64,000 nucleotides of DNA from Urinicoccus massiliensis (GCF_900120405.1 NZ_LT635492.1:801401-865400); one strand, 5' to 3'; shown: positions 34,833 through 48,041, counted from the first letter of the stretch. Program-made: numbers and translations. Notes: generated by a model from the letters alone, not told the origin.

Positions 34833-37800
34833 TTATCTGCCACATGGTTCACTATTATTTATTTCTTTTATATTATTATTTACTGATAAATTCCCCTTAT
34901 ATTCCTTTAATTTATCCATAATAGAATTTTTTTCTTTCCTTTCAAAATCTCCTATTTCCTGCACTTTACTATCTCTAAAGTCAGCATCATTTCTATCTAT
35001 TATTCCATCTAAATCCATATCTTTAGATAATGGATCATAGAAGTTGCCATCATCATCTATTTCAAGTCCCATTACTTCTCTCAGTTTTTCTTCATTTACT
35101 GATACAAGCTCACTAAAATCCCAAAAGCCAATAGATGTCTTTATCTGTACTAGCTCTTTTAAATCACTTGCATCTAAGGGATCATAGGTGTATTGAAAGC
35201 TGTCAATTAGGCTATTATCTACATAGGTGTTCATCTTGTAATTTATTAAATCTAAACTTACTTGTATTTCATGTTTTTCATCTGGTGTAGTTGTATAAGC
35301 TATTCCTATATCTGTTAAGTCAGGAAATATAGTATCAAAGTCCTCTAACCTGTTTTCTTCATCATATTCTCTGTTAAGGAAGTCTATCAATTCTTCCTTT
35401 ACTTCTTCTAGTAATGGATTATCTTGGCTTATATCTTCACTTTTTCCCATATCTAGTAAATTATTTACTTCTGCAAGTCTTAGTGTCTTATCCTTTAAAA
35501 GTTCAGCTTGTGGAAATGTCTTTTGTATTTCAATTTTAGCTGTTTGAAATTGCTCTTCTATATCTTTTAGTTTTGAAATTGTATTTTCTAATCTTTCTGG
35601 TAATTTATCCAATACATTATCCATTCTTGTTATATTACCTATTTCATCTGTTCCAAACTCTCCTCTATATTCTCCCTTACCTTTTAATATAAAGTTATAT
35701 TTATTGAAAAAAGAATCATATTTTATGGATAAATCAAAATTTCTATATTCACCTATTTTTTCTCCATCTTTATCCATTTCCCTATATATTTTAACTCCCT
35801 TAATTTTGTTCAACAAAAACTCTCCAGCTATTTTCTTATCTATATACTTCTTTCCGTCAATAATTAGAGAGGTAAATTTATTATCTTCTTTTAAATTTTT
35901 ATCTACTTCTCTATAAGGCTCAACATTTTTAATATCTTCCTTTAAGTTCTCTATCCTTTCTTTTAATCTTTCTATTTCCTTTGGATAAAATTTAACTACT
36001 TTATCTTCCAGCTTGTAAAGATTTGATTTAAAATTGGACTCTAGCATTTTAAGTTTAGAAACTTCAACATCAAGGTCCATCTTCTCCTTTATTAATGGAT
36101 TTCCTGTTGCAAGAGCTTTGATTTCGGCATAGTTTAATGTGGCTTCGTCTACATCTTCTGCAACTCTTACAGGAGTCTTTGAAGTCATAATTTGGGAAAT
36201 ATATTTTTGTTTATTCTCTAAGGTTTGAAATAGGTAGGCATCAAAAGTATTTTCTGTTACATATCTAAATATATGGACTTCCTTATTCTCATTTCCCTGC
36301 CTCACAATCCTGCCTGCTCTTTGAGAAAGATCAGCAGGTCTCCATGGTATATCAAGATCGTGAATTGCAATTAGTTTGTCTTGGGCATTAGTACCTGCTC
36401 CCATTTTCTGTGTTGAACCAAGTAAGACTCTTATTTCTCCCCTTCTTACCTTATCAAAGATAGCGTCTTTTTCCATATTGTTTTTTGCCTTATGAATAAA
36501 TTCTATTTCCTCTTCAGGTACTCCCATATCTATAAGTTTTGTTTTAATATCATCATAGATATTAAAATCACTACTTGGTGTAGACATATCACAAAATATT
36601 AATTGAGCAGATTTTTTATCTTTATATTTATCCCAAATGCTAAATACATTTTTTATACAGGTATTTACCTTACTATTAGGAACATCAGGAAGTAAAGGAT
36701 TGATTAATCTTTGGTCAAGTGCCATTTTCTTTCCGTCATTTGTAATCAAAAGCATATTATCAACGCTTGCGTCCACTTCCTTATTTCTAACCTTATCTGC
36801 TCTCTCGGAAAAAGTTTCAAGAATTTCTTTTTGTTCTTCGGTAGGCTTTGTTTTTATAGTTTCATAATGGGCAATTGGTGTAGGAAGATTTAAAACATCA
36901 GCTGTTTTAATATCCATAAATCCTTTTACAGTATTCATAAGTTCAGGAAGATTATAAAATTTTGCAAATCTGGTTTTGCTCCTATAACCATTACCCTCAG
37001 GATTTAATTCTATTGCCGTTATTGTTTCTCCAAAAGTAGATGCCCAAGAATCGAAATGTTGCAATTTCATCTTTTTTAATTCATCATACTGTAAATATCT
37101 CTGCATGGTATAAAGTTCAGCCATACTGTTACTTACTGGTGTACCTGTGGCAAATACTAATCCTTTATTATTAGTTATTTCATCCATATAGCGGCATTTC
37201 ATAAGCATATCTGATGATTTTTGTGAATCTGTAGAAGTAATTCCTGCTACATTCCTCATTTTAGAAAATAGATAGAGGTTTTTGTAGGCATGGGCTTCAT
37301 CTACAAATAACTTATCTACTCCCAGTTCCTCAAAGGTTACAACGTCATCTTTCTTATAATCAGCATTTAGTTTTTCTAACTTTGTCTCTAATTTTTTCTT
37401 TGTTTTTTCTAATTGCTTTACAGTAAATCTTTGATCCCTTTCTCTTTTATATTCATCTATATAGTCAATGATTTCATCAATTTGACCTTGCAATTCATAT
37501 TCTTGTCTTTCTTTTGATATAGGAATTTTTTCAAATTGACTGTGCCCTATAATAACAGCATCAAAACTTCCTGTAGCAATACGACTACAAAATCTTTTTC
37601 TTCTATCTGGTGTAAAATCTTTTTCTGTAGCACATAATACATTAGCTCCTGGATAAAGTTCATTAAATTCTCTTCCAAATTGCTCTACAATGTGGTTAGG
37701 AACAACAAACATTGACTTATTACTCATACCAAGTCTTTTTGACTCCATGGCTATACCTATCATTTCAAAGGTTTTTCCTGCTCCTACTTCATGGGCAAGT

Positions 37801-40800
37801 AAAGTATTTCCACCAAACAAACCTCTTGCTATGGCATCTTTTTGATGTACTCTTAATTCTATTTCAGGATTCATTCCCTCAAAAGTAAGATTAGATCCAT
37901 CATATTCCCTTTGTCTTATGGAATTGAATCTTTCGTTATAATCTTCTACTAATCTATTTCTTCTTTCCACATCATCAAATATCCAGCTTTTAAATTCTTC
38001 TTTTATCATCTCTTGCTTACTTCTTGCAAGCATTGTTTCTTTTTGATTAAGCACAGATTTTTTCTTTCCATCACTGTCTTCTACTTTGTCAAATACCTTA
38101 GTATCTCTTAAATTTAAAGTATCTTCTATCAATTTATAGGCATTTACCCTATTTGTACCATAGGTAAAAGAAGCAAGGTCATTGTCCCTATCAGAGCTTT
38201 TTCCTTCAACTCTATACTCTCCTGTAAAGTCAGAATACTTAATATCTATATTCCACCTTGATGAAACTGGTGTTTTCAACAAGTCAAACATAAATTTTTT
38301 GTAATCTTGTTCCGGTATCCATGTTGCGCCCATTCTAACTGTAATTTCACTTGCATCTAGTGCTTTAGGCATAACTTCCATTAGTTTTGCTTTTTGAAAA
38401 TGTAACTTTTTTAACTCTTCTTCTAACACCTCTCTATCTGCTGAATTTTCTTCCTTTTCTAATTCTCTTTCAATATTTTTAATATAAGAGTCTACAACTT
38501 TAATTTTATCTCTTATATTTCCTGACAAGTATTCATCAGCACTTACGTAAGGTCTTGAAAAATCTCCTAGCTCATTAGCAGACTTAAATGGATTTATATC
38601 ATTAGGTTCAAAGGAATCTAAATTTAAAAATATTTCTCCCTTTAATTCTTCTATTAATTTATCTCTTGTTTTTCCTGTCAATTCTTCCATATAATCAAAA
38701 TTTATTTTACCTTTTTGACTAATAGAGAGTACCAGAGCATCTATTGCCCTATCTGTATGATCTATTATTACAGCTTTTTTTATAGTTCTCTTGTTAAAGA
38801 TATCAGATTTTCCTATAAAGTTTCCTTCTTTATCTAATTTTTCCAAGGTTGAAATCAAGGAAAAATTGGAATCTTCTCTAAATAACTTTTTACTAGCTTT
38901 TGAATTTAACCTCCCATATTTTTTTGAAAATTCATCATATAGGCTATTTAGTTTTTCTTGTTCTTCTTTTATCTCTTCATCTAAATAATCTTCCTTTTGA
39001 AAAGTGATTACATTTCTCAGACTTGCATTTAATTTTAAATACTCTTCTACCTTTCCCTTATCCTTTTCATTTAAGGATACTTTTTGCATAATAGAATTTT
39101 CTCTAAAATATATTTCATCATCTACTAGAGCAAATGAATAATTTTTAACACTATCATCGGCAGGTATTAGTTTTTCTCCCAAGTTTTCATCTATTTGAAC
39201 CTTTTCATATTTTCCTTTAATATTCTTTATGGCTAATTTTAGTCCTTCTTCTAAGGAAACATCTTCTCTTTCTATACAGGAAAGACTTGTTCCAAATCTT
39301 GATGATATTTCTTCCATAGTCCCTATTACCATATCTGGATTATCAACAAAGTATTTATTGTAACTTAATCCTTTTTCATCTTTATCTAACTTAACCCAAT
39401 CTTCATCTATCTTTAAAAGTCTATCTCTCTTTTTTAAGAAAATTATATCCGAGGTTACTTCTGTACCGGCTTGTCTTTTAAAAGTAGTATTTGGTAATCT
39501 TATAGCTCCTAAAAATTCTGCTCTTTCAGATATATATCTTCTAACGTCTTCACTCTTTTTATCCATTGTTCCCGATGATGTAATAAATGCGATAATCCCT
39601 CCATCACGAACTTTATCTAATGATTTAGCAAAAAAATAATCGTGAATAAGAAAGTTATTTCTTTCATACTCACGATCTGCTACTTTAAATTCTCCAAAAG
39701 GAATATTTCCTATGGCAACATCAAATAAATTATTGGAAAAATTTGTATCTTCAAAGCCTTTAACTTGTATATTAGCATTAGGATATAAGTGTTTAGCAAT
39801 TTTACCACTAATACTATCTAACTCTACTCCATAAAAGTCTGACTCATTCATTTCTTCAGGTAGATTTCCTATAAATCTTCCTGTCCCAGCACTTGGTTCT
39901 AAGATGTTACCTTTTTTAAATCCAAAATTAGAAAGAGTTTCATAGATAGAGTCTATAACTAATTTAGGAGTATAAAAAGCTGTTAGGGTAGATTCTCTTG
40001 CTCTATTATATTCTTCACCAGTTAAATTTTCTTTTAAGAAATTTCTCGCATCAAGCCACTGACCTTCCTTTTCTTCATCAAATACATCAGCAAGTCCTCC
40101 CCAGCCTACATACCTTGCTAAAATTTCCTGTTCTTCCTTTTTTGCAAATCTATTTTCTTTCTCCAAAGTCTTTAAGACACTTATAGCTTCTATATTATTC
40201 TTTAGCCTTTGAGAAGGCGCTAAGCTTTCTTCTTCATTTAAGATTTTATAGTTTTCTAAAGAAACTTCAGAAATCCCTTCTATATTTTCTCTATCAGTCT
40301 TTTTGTCTTTTTTAACTTCTTCTTCGTTATTATTATCAATATCTTCTAAGCTGATTTGTTCTACTAGTTCCCCTTTATCAATAGATTGTTTTTCTTTTTC
40401 GCTAGATTTATATACTTCTAAATCAAGATTTTTGTAGTCATTAAAAAGAATTGTTTCACTTCCGGTAATAAAACCATTCATTAGTCCTGTGCTATCTTCT
40501 AATTCTATAGTTTTAGGACTTGTAGTATCGTTAATGGCAGTTATAGTGTATTCTTTTCCTTTGTATCTAACACTCATACCTTCTTTAAATGGATTTTCTT
40601 CTTGCCTTGTTCTATCATTTTCAATTTGCTGATTTAAATATCCATTTAAAAGCACTTCTCTATGTTTATCATCAAGTAAATAAGGTAAGTTACTTAATAT
40701 GTCCTTATAACTTTTATATTTTATAGCTTGATTAGAATTTAAAATATACCCATTGTATCGTAAATTTTGTTTAAGAGATTTCCCCTTAACATCTAAGATT

Positions 40801-43800
40801 AGCTCTACCTTATACCCTTCTTTTCCATCTATAATATTTTCTGGTTTTTTTAATAATCCATCTTCTATTTTCTTTGACAGTAGTAAGTATTCTTCATTTT
40901 GAGGATCAAAATAGTATTCTCTTTTTTCTTTGATATCCTTATCTATTAACTTGGAAAGAACTTCTTTTTTATCTCTTATTTCTTCAATTTTTGATTTTTC
41001 TTCTTGAGATAAATTTATATTAAAAGTAATTTTATTTTCTTCATTTATGTGTGCTAAATTTTGATATGCTCCATTGATTTCAAGATTTTTATTAAAAACA
41101 TATATATCATTATAGTAATCTGGAAATTGCTGATTAAAGCTTTGAACATCTATATCATAGCCTTCCTCAAATTTTGTAACTTTATCATCAGTAATTTCAA
41201 ATAAACCTTCCCTTTCCAATTCTAATACATCATTTAAATTTGTAAGGTTTACTTCTTTCATTTTGACAGTAATTTCATCAAACAAACTGTCTATTTTTCT
41301 GCTATCCTCAAAAGATTTCCCTTTATATAAATTGTAGATCTTTCCTTGTGAGTTTTCCTTTCTTGGATAAACTCTAATTCCTGTTTCTTCTAGTTCTATA
41401 TCCTTTGTTTTCTCTTTATCTACTAAAGCATAATAATATCCTACTTTTACTGCTAATTTATCTTCTACAATCTCTTTTGTTAATTTTTCTTCTACTTCAT
41501 TTCTTAATACTTCTAAAGCTTTTAAATTGCTTCCTTTAAAGGAATGTGAAAATAGTTTTAAGTCCTTATCAAAATAGGCATCATATGAATAATATGTTAT
41601 TGGATTATGGTTATTATCATATCCACTGGAAATATCTTTTATTTTTAAATATTTATTATCCTCTGTTCTAACTATATCTCCCACTTTTATAGAGAGGATT
41701 TTCTTATCATCTTCTATATTGTTTTTAAGTGAATTATTTAAATATTCTCTATATCTATTTTCTATTCTAATGCCTAATTCTTTAACCTTATCTATTGACT
41801 TCATATCATCCGGAAGATTTCCCTGCTTATCGGCAACTTCTCTCATGATTTTCGCATATTCTCTTTGAAATACAGAGTTAAAACTTGCTAAGGTATTATT
41901 TCCTAAGTTTTCTCTTGCCTTTATAATTTCATTTTCTAAAGCTTTATCCTTAACTAATACATCGAAAAGTCTATCTTCAATTTGGTCTATGGAAATTATT
42001 TTTTCATCTATCTTATTTTCTTCTATAGTTTGATTAAGTTCTATCTGACTTTTTCCTATTTGTTCATAAAGAAATTCAAAATCTCTTTGGTTGATCTCAT
42101 TTCCATCACCTATGTCTATCTTATAGTGATCAACAATTTTTCCATCTACTATATGGTCAAAATAGAATTTGGAATACCCCTCCCACTTATCAGTCATCTG
42201 CCCATATTCATCTTCTCCTAAGGTCTTATTATGAAGTCTTATCTTTTCATCTATTTCTCTTATTTCATCTAATAGTTCTTTGGTCAGCCTTTGTCCTGTA
42301 TAATCTTTTTCTATTAGACTCGAACCCTCATTAAACTCAATTATCCAATAATCATCTTTTATATGGCTATCTAAATCAAAACCTATATTCTCTTTATTTT
42401 TATTAGGATAAAATTCCTTAAATTCTTCAAAACCATTTACTATATCATCATCTATAACTTCTTTGTTAGAATTAACTATAATATTTGGAATATCATCATA
42501 TTGACTTTGACTTTCTAAAAGGTAATATTCTCTTCCTTCTATTTCTTCCTTTTCTTTAATATAAAAAGTGTCATGTATTCCCTCAAGAATAATTCCATCG
42601 TCTAACTGGTCTAATGGTATATCTAATTGTTTTTCAAAGGCTATGGAATATATATCTTCTTTTAAAAAGTTTGGTATAAATTCATCATAAATGATAAGTT
42701 TTCCATCATCACCTATACTTGCTACAGACTGTCCTTGATAATAATATATAGAACTATTATTTGTTCTTTCTATATATACATCATTATCAGTTGGAGGCAA
42801 ATCATCTTGATAATTTATATACTCCTGGCTTTCTTTTTCTGTTTTATTTATTTGCTGATCTGTTTTTTTCTCCCTATTTTCTTCAAAACTTTCTTCATCT
42901 ATATATCTATTCTTTTTAATAAGGTCATTAATTCTTCTTGCAACATTAGACCAAGATAGTAGTATTTCTTTTGCATTACCTTTATTATATTTTATTCCCT
43001 TCGCATCGTGCCACTCACCACTTTCTCTTGCAGCAGATAGTGCATGAGAACTTCCACCTACGCCATATTCATTTTTCAAGAAATCTGCTTGTTCTTTTAA
43101 ATCATGCTTTTCAGTAAAAAATTCATATATTCTTTTCTTTCCATCAGAAAACCCGCTTCCTCTTTTTAGGCTTTCATCTATTTCATCTTGTGTTATAAAA
43201 CTCTGAATAGGTGCAATATCCTTTAAATTTGACCTATATAATTTTCTTTCTATTTCTAAATCATTGATATCATTATAGATTCTAGATAATTTATAATGAT
43301 GAAATCTTAAAATATCAGGATTAATCTTATATTCTTCTAAAAATACCTCGTATTCTTTTCTGAGTTTATTTATAAAATTTTTATCTTCAAGTTTTTTCCC
43401 GAGATTTTCTTTTTCATCTTGGAAGCCTATTCCTTTTATATCATTAAGACTCGATAGATATCTATCCTTAGTTTCATCAGTAAGATCTCTCTTTAAATAC
43501 AATAATGTTTCTGCTATTTTTTCTCTTTCATATGTCGCGCTTTCTACAATCTCAACATTGCTAGCAAATTCTCCTCTATCTAATAAATTATTAATATTAT
43601 TAGCTAAATCTTTCCAAGAAACTATATGCCCTTCTCTATATCTTGCCTCATCTCCATCTTTAAAAATTGCTCCTTCCTTTCCAAACCATGCAGATATCTT
43701 TCTTCCTTCAATTTCAAGACCATTGGCTCCCCTATATATTTCTTTCAAAAAGTTTGCCTGTTCTTCTAAAGATTTACCCTTAGAAAATTCTGCTATTACT

Positions 43801-45233
43801 GCTAATCTTCCATCTTCATGATTTCCTCCATGAATTAAAAATGTATCTATTTCTCTTTGACTTATTGGATTTGAGAAGGATATTTGCTCTCCCTGATTTT
43901 TAGCAGAAAAAAAGGAAGTAGACTCTACTTCCTCATTTTTTAGATTAAGATTATCTCCCTTTCCCCTATTTCTTGCAGGGTCATATCCATGTTCTTCTTC
44001 AATCTCAGATATTTCAGATAGTCCTCTTCTTTCAGTTCTTCTGTCAGCCCCCAAGTTTCCATCATTTTGACTTCTTCCCTCGTGATAAAGTCCTCTATCT
44101 CTTTTTCCTTTGATAGAAGATGATCCATTAATATCCCTTGCAAATACATTATCTGATAATCCTCTTCTTTGTTCTCCTTGAGAAAGTTCAATCTCATCCT
44201 TCCCCATCTGTTGAGTTTCTTTAAATCTATTTCCTTGGGAATTGCCATATTGGGTATTAGGACTTCCATGCCTTCCTCCAATTCTTCCATCTTGTATGTC
44301 CCTCCCTGTCTCTCGAAGGAATTCTCCTTGACGATTGGTGTGTAAATCCCCTCCTCCATGAGGTATTCCTTGCCTGCCAATGTTAATTTCTCTTTCATCT
44401 TCCAAGCCTCCTTTAAAATTTATTTCACCGTTTATATCAGAACTTAATTTATTATAACGCTCCTTAAGCTCTTTTGTCTGCTCCAAATCTTTTCTTTCTT
44501 GAATTTTCTCTAAAATTTCTAATCTTTTTATTTCACTTCCCAAATCAAGTAAGATATTTTTACTTATATTAGCACTTATACTTAATACTTTGTCTATGTC
44601 CGAACTTGATATTTTAGACAGTAAAGATAAGTTTTCTTCTTTTAGCTGATATGAGACCTCCATTCTCTCGCTTATAGAAATTTTTACGGATTCTTTTAAC
44701 AAATTAAAAAGGTCTACCTTTTGAATGCTTTTTAAACTTTCATCAGATAGACTTTCTAAAATTTTATTGAATTTTCCTCTAACATTACTTTCTACTAAGG
44801 CAGCAATTTTATCTTCTTGGCTTAATAGAAGCTTACTATCTTTTTCTTTAAACTTATCTATCATTTCATCTAGTAAGTTTAAATGCTTTTTGCTATCATA
44901 TTTCCATAACTTTACCTCAGAAATATTATGATTAATACTTACTGTTTGCCTTATGTCGAAGATATATTTTATCCTTCCACTATCTATATCTAAAAGTGGT
45001 ATTCCTTTTTCGCCTCTTTTAACGCTTCTACCTATACTTTTCCAATAATCAAATTCTGCACAGGCTGTTGCTTTTGGATCCATATTGTATATAGATATTT
45101 GATGTATATATGGATACTTATAGTTATTGCCTGATACCTTTAAATATTCCTCATATTTTTTTATATCTTTCTTAAATTCTTCTTTTGCAAGATAGATTGT
45201 TCTACTTAAATCTACTATATCATATCTTGGCAT
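34833..45233 (-). CDS. Giant ArdC-like / adenine methylase / SNF2-type helicase protein
   Basis: 3466 residues from the ATG at 45233 (GAGGAGGGATAAA upstream). Order by eye: N-terminal ArdC/LtrC-like ssDNA-binding region (1-110; [30 protein letters not shown]); a Gly/Arg-rich linker (~280-440); several small repeated domains to ~1600; a class I methyltransferase ([13 protein letters not shown] near 1770, VAIGNIPFG in place of N-P-P-F); a SNF2/DEAD helicase ([11 protein letters not shown] near 2478, VDEAHAYKN near 2648, [23 protein letters not shown] near 2974); a coiled coil; and near 3396 the [20 protein letters not shown] motif. Proteins of this kind are the largest gene of Tn1549-like ICEs and are thought to protect or process transferred DNA. 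Confidence 0.87.
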   Translation of the reverse strand: MPRYDIVDLSRTIYLAKEEFKKDIKKYEEYLKVSGNNYKYPYIHQISIYNMDPKATACAEFDYWKSIGRSVKRGEKGIPLLDIDSGRIKYIFDIRQTVSINHNISEVKLWKYDSKKHLNLLDEMIDKFKEKDSKLLLSQEDKIAALVESNVRGKFNKILESLSDESLKSIQKVDLFNLLKESVKISISERMEVSYQLKEENLSLLSKISSSDIDKVLSISANISKNILLDLGSEIKRLEILEKIQERKDLEQTKELKERYNKLSSDINGEINFKGGLEDEREINIGRQGIPHGGGDLHTNRQGEFLRETGRDIQDGRIGGRHGSPNTQYGNSQGNRFKETQQMGKDEIELSQGEQRRGLSDNVFARDINGSSSIKGKRDRGLYHEGRSQNDGNLGADRRTERRGLSEISEIEEEHGYDPARNRGKGDNLNLKNEEVESTSFFSAKNQGEQISFSNPISQREIDTFLIHGGNHEDGRLAVIAEFSKGKSLEEQANFLKEIYRGANGLEIEGRKISAWFGKEGAIFKDGDEARYREGHIVSWKDLANNINNLLDRGEFASNVEIVESATYEREKIAETLLYLKRDLTDETKDRYLSSLNDIKGIGFQDEKENLGKKLEDKNFINKLRKEYEVFLEEYKINPDILRFHHYKLSRIYNDINDLEIERKLYRSNLKDIAPIQSFITQDEIDESLKRGSGFSDGKKRIYEFFTEKHDLKEQADFLKNEYGVGGSSHALSAARESGEWHDAKGIKYNKGNAKEILLSWSNVARRINDLIKKNRYIDEESFEENREKKTDQQINKTEKESQEYINYQDDLPPTDNDVYIERTNNSSIYYYQGQSVASIGDDGKLIIYDEFIPNFLKEDIYSIAFEKQLDIPLDQLDDGIILEGIHDTFYIKEKEEIEGREYYLLESQSQYDDIPNIIVNSNKEVIDDDIVNGFEEFKEFYPNKNKENIGFDLDSHIKDDYWIIEFNEGSSLIEKDYTGQRLTKELLDEIREIDEKIRLHNKTLGEDEYGQMTDKWEGYSKFYFDHIVDGKIVDHYKIDIGDGNEINQRDFEFLYEQIGKSQIELNQTIEENKIDEKIISIDQIEDRLFDVLVKDKALENEIIKARENLGNNTLASFNSVFQREYAKIMREVADKQGNLPDDMKSIDKVKELGIRIENRYREYLNNSLKNNIEDDKKILSIKVGDIVRTEDNKYLKIKDISSGYDNNHNPITYYSYDAYFDKDLKLFSHSFKGSNLKALEVLRNEVEEKLTKEIVEDKLAVKVGYYYALVDKEKTKDIELEETGIRVYPRKENSQGKIYNLYKGKSFEDSRKIDSLFDEITVKMKEVNLTNLNDVLELEREGLFEITDDKVTKFEEGYDIDVQSFNQQFPDYYNDIYVFNKNLEINGAYQNLAHINEENKITFNINLSQEEKSKIEEIRDKKEVLSKLIDKDIKEKREYYFDPQNEEYLLLSKKIEDGLLKKPENIIDGKEGYKVELILDVKGKSLKQNLRYNGYILNSNQAIKYKSYKDILSNLPYLLDDKHREVLLNGYLNQQIENDRTRQEENPFKEGMSVRYKGKEYTITAINDTTSPKTIELEDSTGLMNGFITGSETILFNDYKNLDLEVYKSSEKEKQSIDKGELVEQISLEDIDNNNEEEVKKDKKTDRENIEGISEVSLENYKILNEEESLAPSQRLKNNIEAISVLKTLEKENRFAKKEEQEILARYVGWGGLADVFDEEKEGQWLDARNFLKENLTGEEYNRARESTLTAFYTPKLVIDSIYETLSNFGFKKGNILEPSAGTGRFIGNLPEEMNESDFYGVELDSISGKIAKHLYPNANIQVKGFEDTNFSNNLFDVAIGNIPFGEFKVADREYERNNFLIHDYFFAKSLDKVRDGGIIAFITSSGTMDKKSEDVRRYISERAEFLGAIRLPNTTFKRQAGTEVTSDIIFLKKRDRLLKIDEDWVKLDKDEKGLSYNKYFVDNPDMVIGTMEEISSRFGTSLSCIEREDVSLEEGLKLAIKNIKGKYEKVQIDENLGEKLIPADDSVKNYSFALVDDEIYFRENSIMQKVSLNEKDKGKVEEYLKLNASLRNVITFQKEDYLDEEIKEEQEKLNSLYDEFSKKYGRLNSKASKKLFREDSNFSLISTLEKLDKEGNFIGKSDIFNKRTIKKAVIIDHTDRAIDALVLSISQKGKINFDYMEELTGKTRDKLIEELKGEIFLNLDSFEPNDINPFKSANELGDFSRPYVSADEYLSGNIRDKIKVVDSYIKNIERELEKEENSADREVLEEELKKLHFQKAKLMEVMPKALDASEITVRMGATWIPEQDYKKFMFDLLKTPVSSRWNIDIKYSDFTGEYRVEGKSSDRDNDLASFTYGTNRVNAYKLIEDTLNLRDTKVFDKVEDSDGKKKSVLNQKETMLARSKQEMIKEEFKSWIFDDVERRNRLVEDYNERFNSIRQREYDGSNLTFEGMNPEIELRVHQKDAIARGLFGGNTLLAHEVGAGKTFEMIGIAMESKRLGMSNKSMFVVPNHIVEQFGREFNELYPGANVLCATEKDFTPDRRKRFCSRIATGSFDAVIIGHSQFEKIPISKERQEYELQGQIDEIIDYIDEYKRERDQRFTVKQLEKTKKKLETKLEKLNADYKKDDVVTFEELGVDKLFVDEAHAYKNLYLFSKMRNVAGITSTDSQKSSDMLMKCRYMDEITNNKGLVFATGTPVSNSMAELYTMQRYLQYDELKKMKLQHFDSWASTFGETITAIELNPEGNGYRSKTRFAKFYNLPELMNTVKGFMDIKTADVLNLPTPIAHYETIKTKPTEEQKEILETFSERADKVRNKEVDASVDNMLLITNDGKKMALDQRLINPLLPDVPNSKVNTCIKNVFSIWDKYKDKKSAQLIFCDMSTPSSDFNIYDDIKTKLIDMGVPEEEIEFIHKAKNNMEKDAIFDKVRRGEIRVLLGSTQKMGAGTNAQDKLIAIHDLDIPWRPADLSQRAGRIVRQGNENKEVHIFRYVTENTFDAYLFQTLENKQKYISQIMTSKTPVRVAEDVDEATLNYAEIKALATGNPLIKEKMDLDVEVSKLKMLESNFKSNLYKLEDKVVKFYPKEIERLKERIENLKEDIKNVEPYREVDKNLKEDNKFTSLIIDGKKYIDKKIAGEFLLNKIKGVKIYREMDKDGEKIGEYRNFDLSIKYDSFFNKYNFILKGKGEYRGEFGTDEIGNITRMDNVLDKLPERLENTISKLKDIEEQFQTAKIEIQKTFPQAELLKDKTLRLAEVNNLLDMGKSEDISQDNPLLEEVKEELIDFLNREYDEENRLEDFDTIFPDLTDIGIAYTTTPDEKHEIQVSLDLINYKMNTYVDNSLIDSFQYTYDPLDASDLKELVQIKTSIGFWDFSELVSVNEEKLREVMGLEIDDDGNFYDPLSKDMDLDGIIDRNDADFRDSKVQEIGDFERKEKNSIMDKLKEYKGNLSVNNNIKEINNSEPCGR

Positions 45234-45370
45234 TTTATCCCTCCTCATTATAGTGATAAAAATGAACTAAATTTTTATATATTTATTTATTAAACTTTAT
45301 TTCTTTCTATTTTTTAAATTTCTGTAAGCAAAAGATAACTTTAAAATGTCATTTACGCTATCTTTTTATT

Positions 45371-45408
45371 GCAATAAAAAAACGATTGGAATTTTTTACT
45401 TTTCTAAT
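45371..45408 (-). terminator. Terminator after the toxN-like gene
   Basis: Minus strand GCGATTAG and CCAATCGT arms followed by a run of seven T, 20-57 bases past the toxin stop. It separates the toxin from the giant gene. Confidence 0.6.
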
Positions 45409-45427
45409 CGCTTTAACTGCCTTTATT

Positions 45428-45987
45428 CTATTGCTTCCAATCCAACATTGCTTTTTCTAACTTTGAAAAATTGCAATTTGCTCTTCTTATAATTCCTGTT
45501 TTCTTTTGATTTTTGTATATTTTTTCTACCTTTATCAAGACCTTTGTTTTTATTTTTAAACAAAAAGCGTATTCTTTTTGAAATAAGTCTTTATATCTAA
45601 TATCCTCAAGTTCGTTAAAATCAATTCTTTCATAACAATCAGTCGGTACAGGAATCATTTTCTTAATATCCAATATAGATAATATGTGCATTTTTTTCTA
45701 TCAGAATAATATTTGTAGATATCTCCATCTATAGTAATACTATTATCGATCACTTCATAAATCAAAAAATGCTCATCAGAAACATTCTTCCATTTTTTAT
45801 GTTTTTCCTTTGCAGAAGAAATTGGAATAAAATAATTATAATTTTCTATACCAACAATAATTCCAACAAATGGTTTTATACTGTTTCTATACGATGGGTT
45901 GTAATAAACTTCTGAATCTACTTTATTTAGATATTCAAGGTAATCAGAGTTTACAGTATAAAATCCATATTTTATAACTTCTACCAT
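45428..45987 (-). CDS. toxN: ToxN/AbiQ-type type III toxin (endoribonuclease), frameshifted
   Basis: Two overlapping frames together give one ToxN-like protein of ~186 residues. Frame 1 (45655-45987) has YGFYTVNSDYLEYLNKVD, PFVGIIVGIENYNYFIPIS and KEKHKKWKN. Frame 2 (45428-45691) has ILDIKKMIPVP and ends CNFSKLEKAMLDW; these are the conserved blocks of ToxN/AbiQ. The frames meet at an A7 run (45691-45697 as T7), read AGA-AAA-AAA-T; a -1 slip on A-AAA-AAA joins them exactly (R-K-K-M-H-I). So the gene may be a mutant, a sequencing error, or made by ribosomal/transcriptional slippage. AGGAGA precedes the ATG. ToxN cuts cellular RNA unless bound by the repeat RNA encoded upstream. Confidence 0.82.
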
Positions 45988-45996
45988 TATTTTCTC

Positions 45997-46031
45997 CTAA
46001 AAAAACAGAGAGGTTTAATCCTCTCTGCTTG
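45997..46031 (-). terminator. Terminator between antitoxin RNA and toxin gene
   Basis: Minus strand CAGAGAGG-ATTAAA-CCTCTCTG, a perfect 8-bp stem, then TTTTTTT. It lies right between the repeat array and the toxin ribosome site, as in ToxIN loci, where it sets the excess of RNA antitoxin over toxin mRNA. Confidence 0.88.
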
Positions 46032-46118
46032 CTTTAATGCTTCACCTTTGGGATATAGGTAGTGAGACACCTTCTTTAATGCTCCACCTTTAACGGTAGT
46101 GGGACACCATCTTTATCT
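46032..46118 (-). ncRNA. toxI: ToxI-like antitoxin RNA, two tandem repeats
   Basis: Two direct repeats on the minus strand. Repeat 1 (46078-46114, 37 nt) and repeat 2 (46036-46077, 42 nt) share AAAGA-GGTGTC-CACTACC at the 5' side and AAAGGTG-AGCATT at the 3' side. A third copy starts (AAAGC) and runs into the terminator. Repeat 2 has five to six extra bases in its centre. The GGTG ... CTACC ... TTAAAG-TG-AGC layout resembles Pectobacterium ToxI repeats, which fold as pseudoknots and block ToxN. Known arrays range from about two to six copies, so this is a minimal one. Confidence 0.82.
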
Positions 46119-46124
46119 GATAAG

Positions 46125-46153
46125 AGTATAACATATATTCATAGTAATATCAA
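46125..46153 (-). promoter_or_regulatory. Promoter of the toxI-toxN transcript
   Basis: -35 TTGATA (46148-46153), 17 bases, -10 TATACT (46125-46130) on the minus strand. The expected start (~46118) falls just before the first antitoxin repeat. Confidence 0.75.
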
Positions 46154-46265
46154 ATAAGTAAATTTCCTAATGCCTACTCTTTTATCACTTATATTATACC
46201 CTATTTCTTTCATAAATCACTCCTTTCTTCATTCCTATAACCGTATTCAATTTTTTATAATCAAT

Positions 46266-47972
46266 TTACTTATAATATTTACCTATAGTATTTTTTATTT
46301 CTTCTTCAATTTCTTTTAAAAAATTCTCTTTATTTTCCTTACCCTTTGCTATATCACTTAATCTCATTTCCCATTTTGCTGTTGTCTTTGGAGATTTAAA
46401 CTCATCTATAACTATAGTAACTAGGTTTAATCCCTTCCTAGTTGATATTAGGTTTTTCTTTTCTCTTTTTATATAACCTTTGTATATCAAATTTTCTATT
46501 ATTCCCGCTCTTGTAGCAGGAGTACCAAGTCCTTTTCTTTCAATTTCAACATCCTTAACTAATTCATCATTTCCAGCTATTTCCATTGCTTTTAAGAGTG
46601 TGTCTTCAGTGAAGTGTTTAGGTGGATTTGTATACTTCTCTTTTATATCTTTATTTTCAATATATAAAAAATCTCCTATTTTTACATCAGGAAGTTGTAT
46701 ATCTTCTTTCTTCTTTGATGTATATTCTTCTAAATATTTTGTAAACCCTTCTTCTGCAATTATTTTATAAGTGTTTATAAATTCAAACCCGTCAAATTCA
46801 GCCACTATCTTTGTTGTATTTTCTACAAGTGGATATCCAAAACTTGCATAGAGTTTATTTGTTATAAGTCTATATACTTTGGCTTCGCTTTCCGGGAGAT
46901 TTGAAATATCCTTATTTAATGAACTTATCGTTGGAATTATTGCATGATGATCTGTAACTTTTTCAGAATTAAAAACTACCTTAATTCTTTCTGTGTCAAA
47001 ATCATTTTTTCCTATAATATTATTTACGGTGCTTTCTATCATGTCTACTGTCAAATATCTTGAATCTGTTCGTGGATAGGTAATATACTTCTTTTCATAC
47101 AGGCTTTGGGCATAATCTAGGGTTTGTTTTGCACTGTATCCAAAATACTTATTACATTCTCTTTGAAGTGTTGTTAGGTCAAAGGGCAGGTTAGGCTTTG
47201 TAATCTTTTCTTTTTTAATTACATCGGTTATTTCAATTTTTTCTCCGATTAAATTTTTAAGCTGCTCTGCCACTATCTCGTCATCAATTCTATCTGTCGA
47301 CAGTGTAAATCCATTCATAAAAATCTCTACTGTATAATATTTTTCTTTTTTAAAACTATTTATCTCATCATCTCTATTCACAATCATTGATAAAGTTGGT
47401 GTTTGTACTCTGCCTACACTATAATTTTCATTATATAGACAGGAGTAAAGTCTACTTATGTTCATTCCAACAAGCCAATCAGCTATGGCACGAGCCTTAG
47501 CTGAATCAAAAAGATTATCATAGTTACTTCCATCTTTTAAGTTGCTAAATCCTTCTTTTATGGAAGAGTCTTCCATTGAGGAAATCCAAAGACGTTTCAT
47601 TTTCTTCTTACAATTTGCCGCCATATATACAAGTCTAAAGATAGCTTCTCCTTCTCTACCAGCATCACAAGCATTGATAATGGTGTCAACTTCATTACTA
47701 TTCATTAGCCTTTTAAGAATATTAAACTGTTTTTTAGTTGTCTTCGTTACCTCATACTTGTATTCTTTTGGGATAATAGGTAAATCTTCAATTCTCCACT
47801 TCTTATATCTTTCATTATACACATCAGGATTTGACATTTGTACTAAATGTCCAACACACCATGAAACAATATATCCGTTTCCCTCATAATATCCATTATT
47901 TCTATTTTTTGCTCCTATAACTTTTGCTATTGATGCTGCAACACTTGGTTTTTCTGCGATTACTAATTTCAT
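46266..47972 (-). CDS. topB: DNA topoisomerase III
   Basis: 568 residues. The Toprim domain starts at the N-terminus (MKLVIAEKPSVAASIAKVIGA, NACDAGREGEAIFRLVY with the acidic triad), and the active-site Tyr is in KYITYPRTDSRYL. Short for a TopB, without the C-terminal zinc fingers of chromosomal enzymes, as is usual for ICE copies. It would relax or decatenate DNA during transfer and replication. AAAGGAGG precedes the ATG. It stands between the AbiE and ToxIN modules; its own terminator is not obvious before the toxI promoter. Confidence 0.95.
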   Translation of the reverse strand: MKLVIAEKPSVAASIAKVIGAKNRNNGYYEGNGYIVSWCVGHLVQMSNPDVYNERYKKWRIEDLPIIPKEYKYEVTKTTKKQFNILKRLMNSNEVDTIINACDAGREGEAIFRLVYMAANCKKKMKRLWISSMEDSSIKEGFSNLKDGSNYDNLFDSAKARAIADWLVGMNISRLYSCLYNENYSVGRVQTPTLSMIVNRDDEINSFKKEKYYTVEIFMNGFTLSTDRIDDEIVAEQLKNLIGEKIEITDVIKKEKITKPNLPFDLTTLQRECNKYFGYSAKQTLDYAQSLYEKKYITYPRTDSRYLTVDMIESTVNNIIGKNDFDTERIKVVFNSEKVTDHHAIIPTISSLNKDISNLPESEAKVYRLITNKLYASFGYPLVENTTKIVAEFDGFEFINTYKIIAEEGFTKYLEEYTSKKKEDIQLPDVKIGDFLYIENKDIKEKYTNPPKHFTEDTLLKAMEIAGNDELVKDVEIERKGLGTPATRAGIIENLIYKGYIKREKKNLISTRKGLNLVTIVIDEFKSPKTTAKWEMRLSDIAKGKENKENFLKEIEEEIKNTIGKYYK

Positions 47973-47999
47973 TTTTCCTCCTTTAATTTTTTAATAAAA

Positions 48000-48034
48000 A
48001 AATGAGAGATTAAATTTTCAATCCCTCATCTCTT
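48000..48034 (-). terminator. Terminator after the AbiE pair
   Basis: Minus strand GATGAGGGATT-gaaaattt-AATCTCTCAT with one mismatch, followed by TTTTTTT, just past the stop of the AbiEii gene. Confidence 0.75.
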
Positions 48035-48041
48035 TATAGCT

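Noticed and set aside
43940..44398. 152-codon open frame on the same strand within the giant helicase gene
   Set aside because: It overlaps the Gly/Arg/Gln-rich linker of the 3466-residue protein in another frame, has no good ribosome site and resembles no family; biased codon use in the linker explains it.
46032..46118. CRISPR-like array
   Set aside because: Two near-direct repeats without spacers and no cas genes; promoter, terminator and toxN-like gene identify it as a type III antitoxin.
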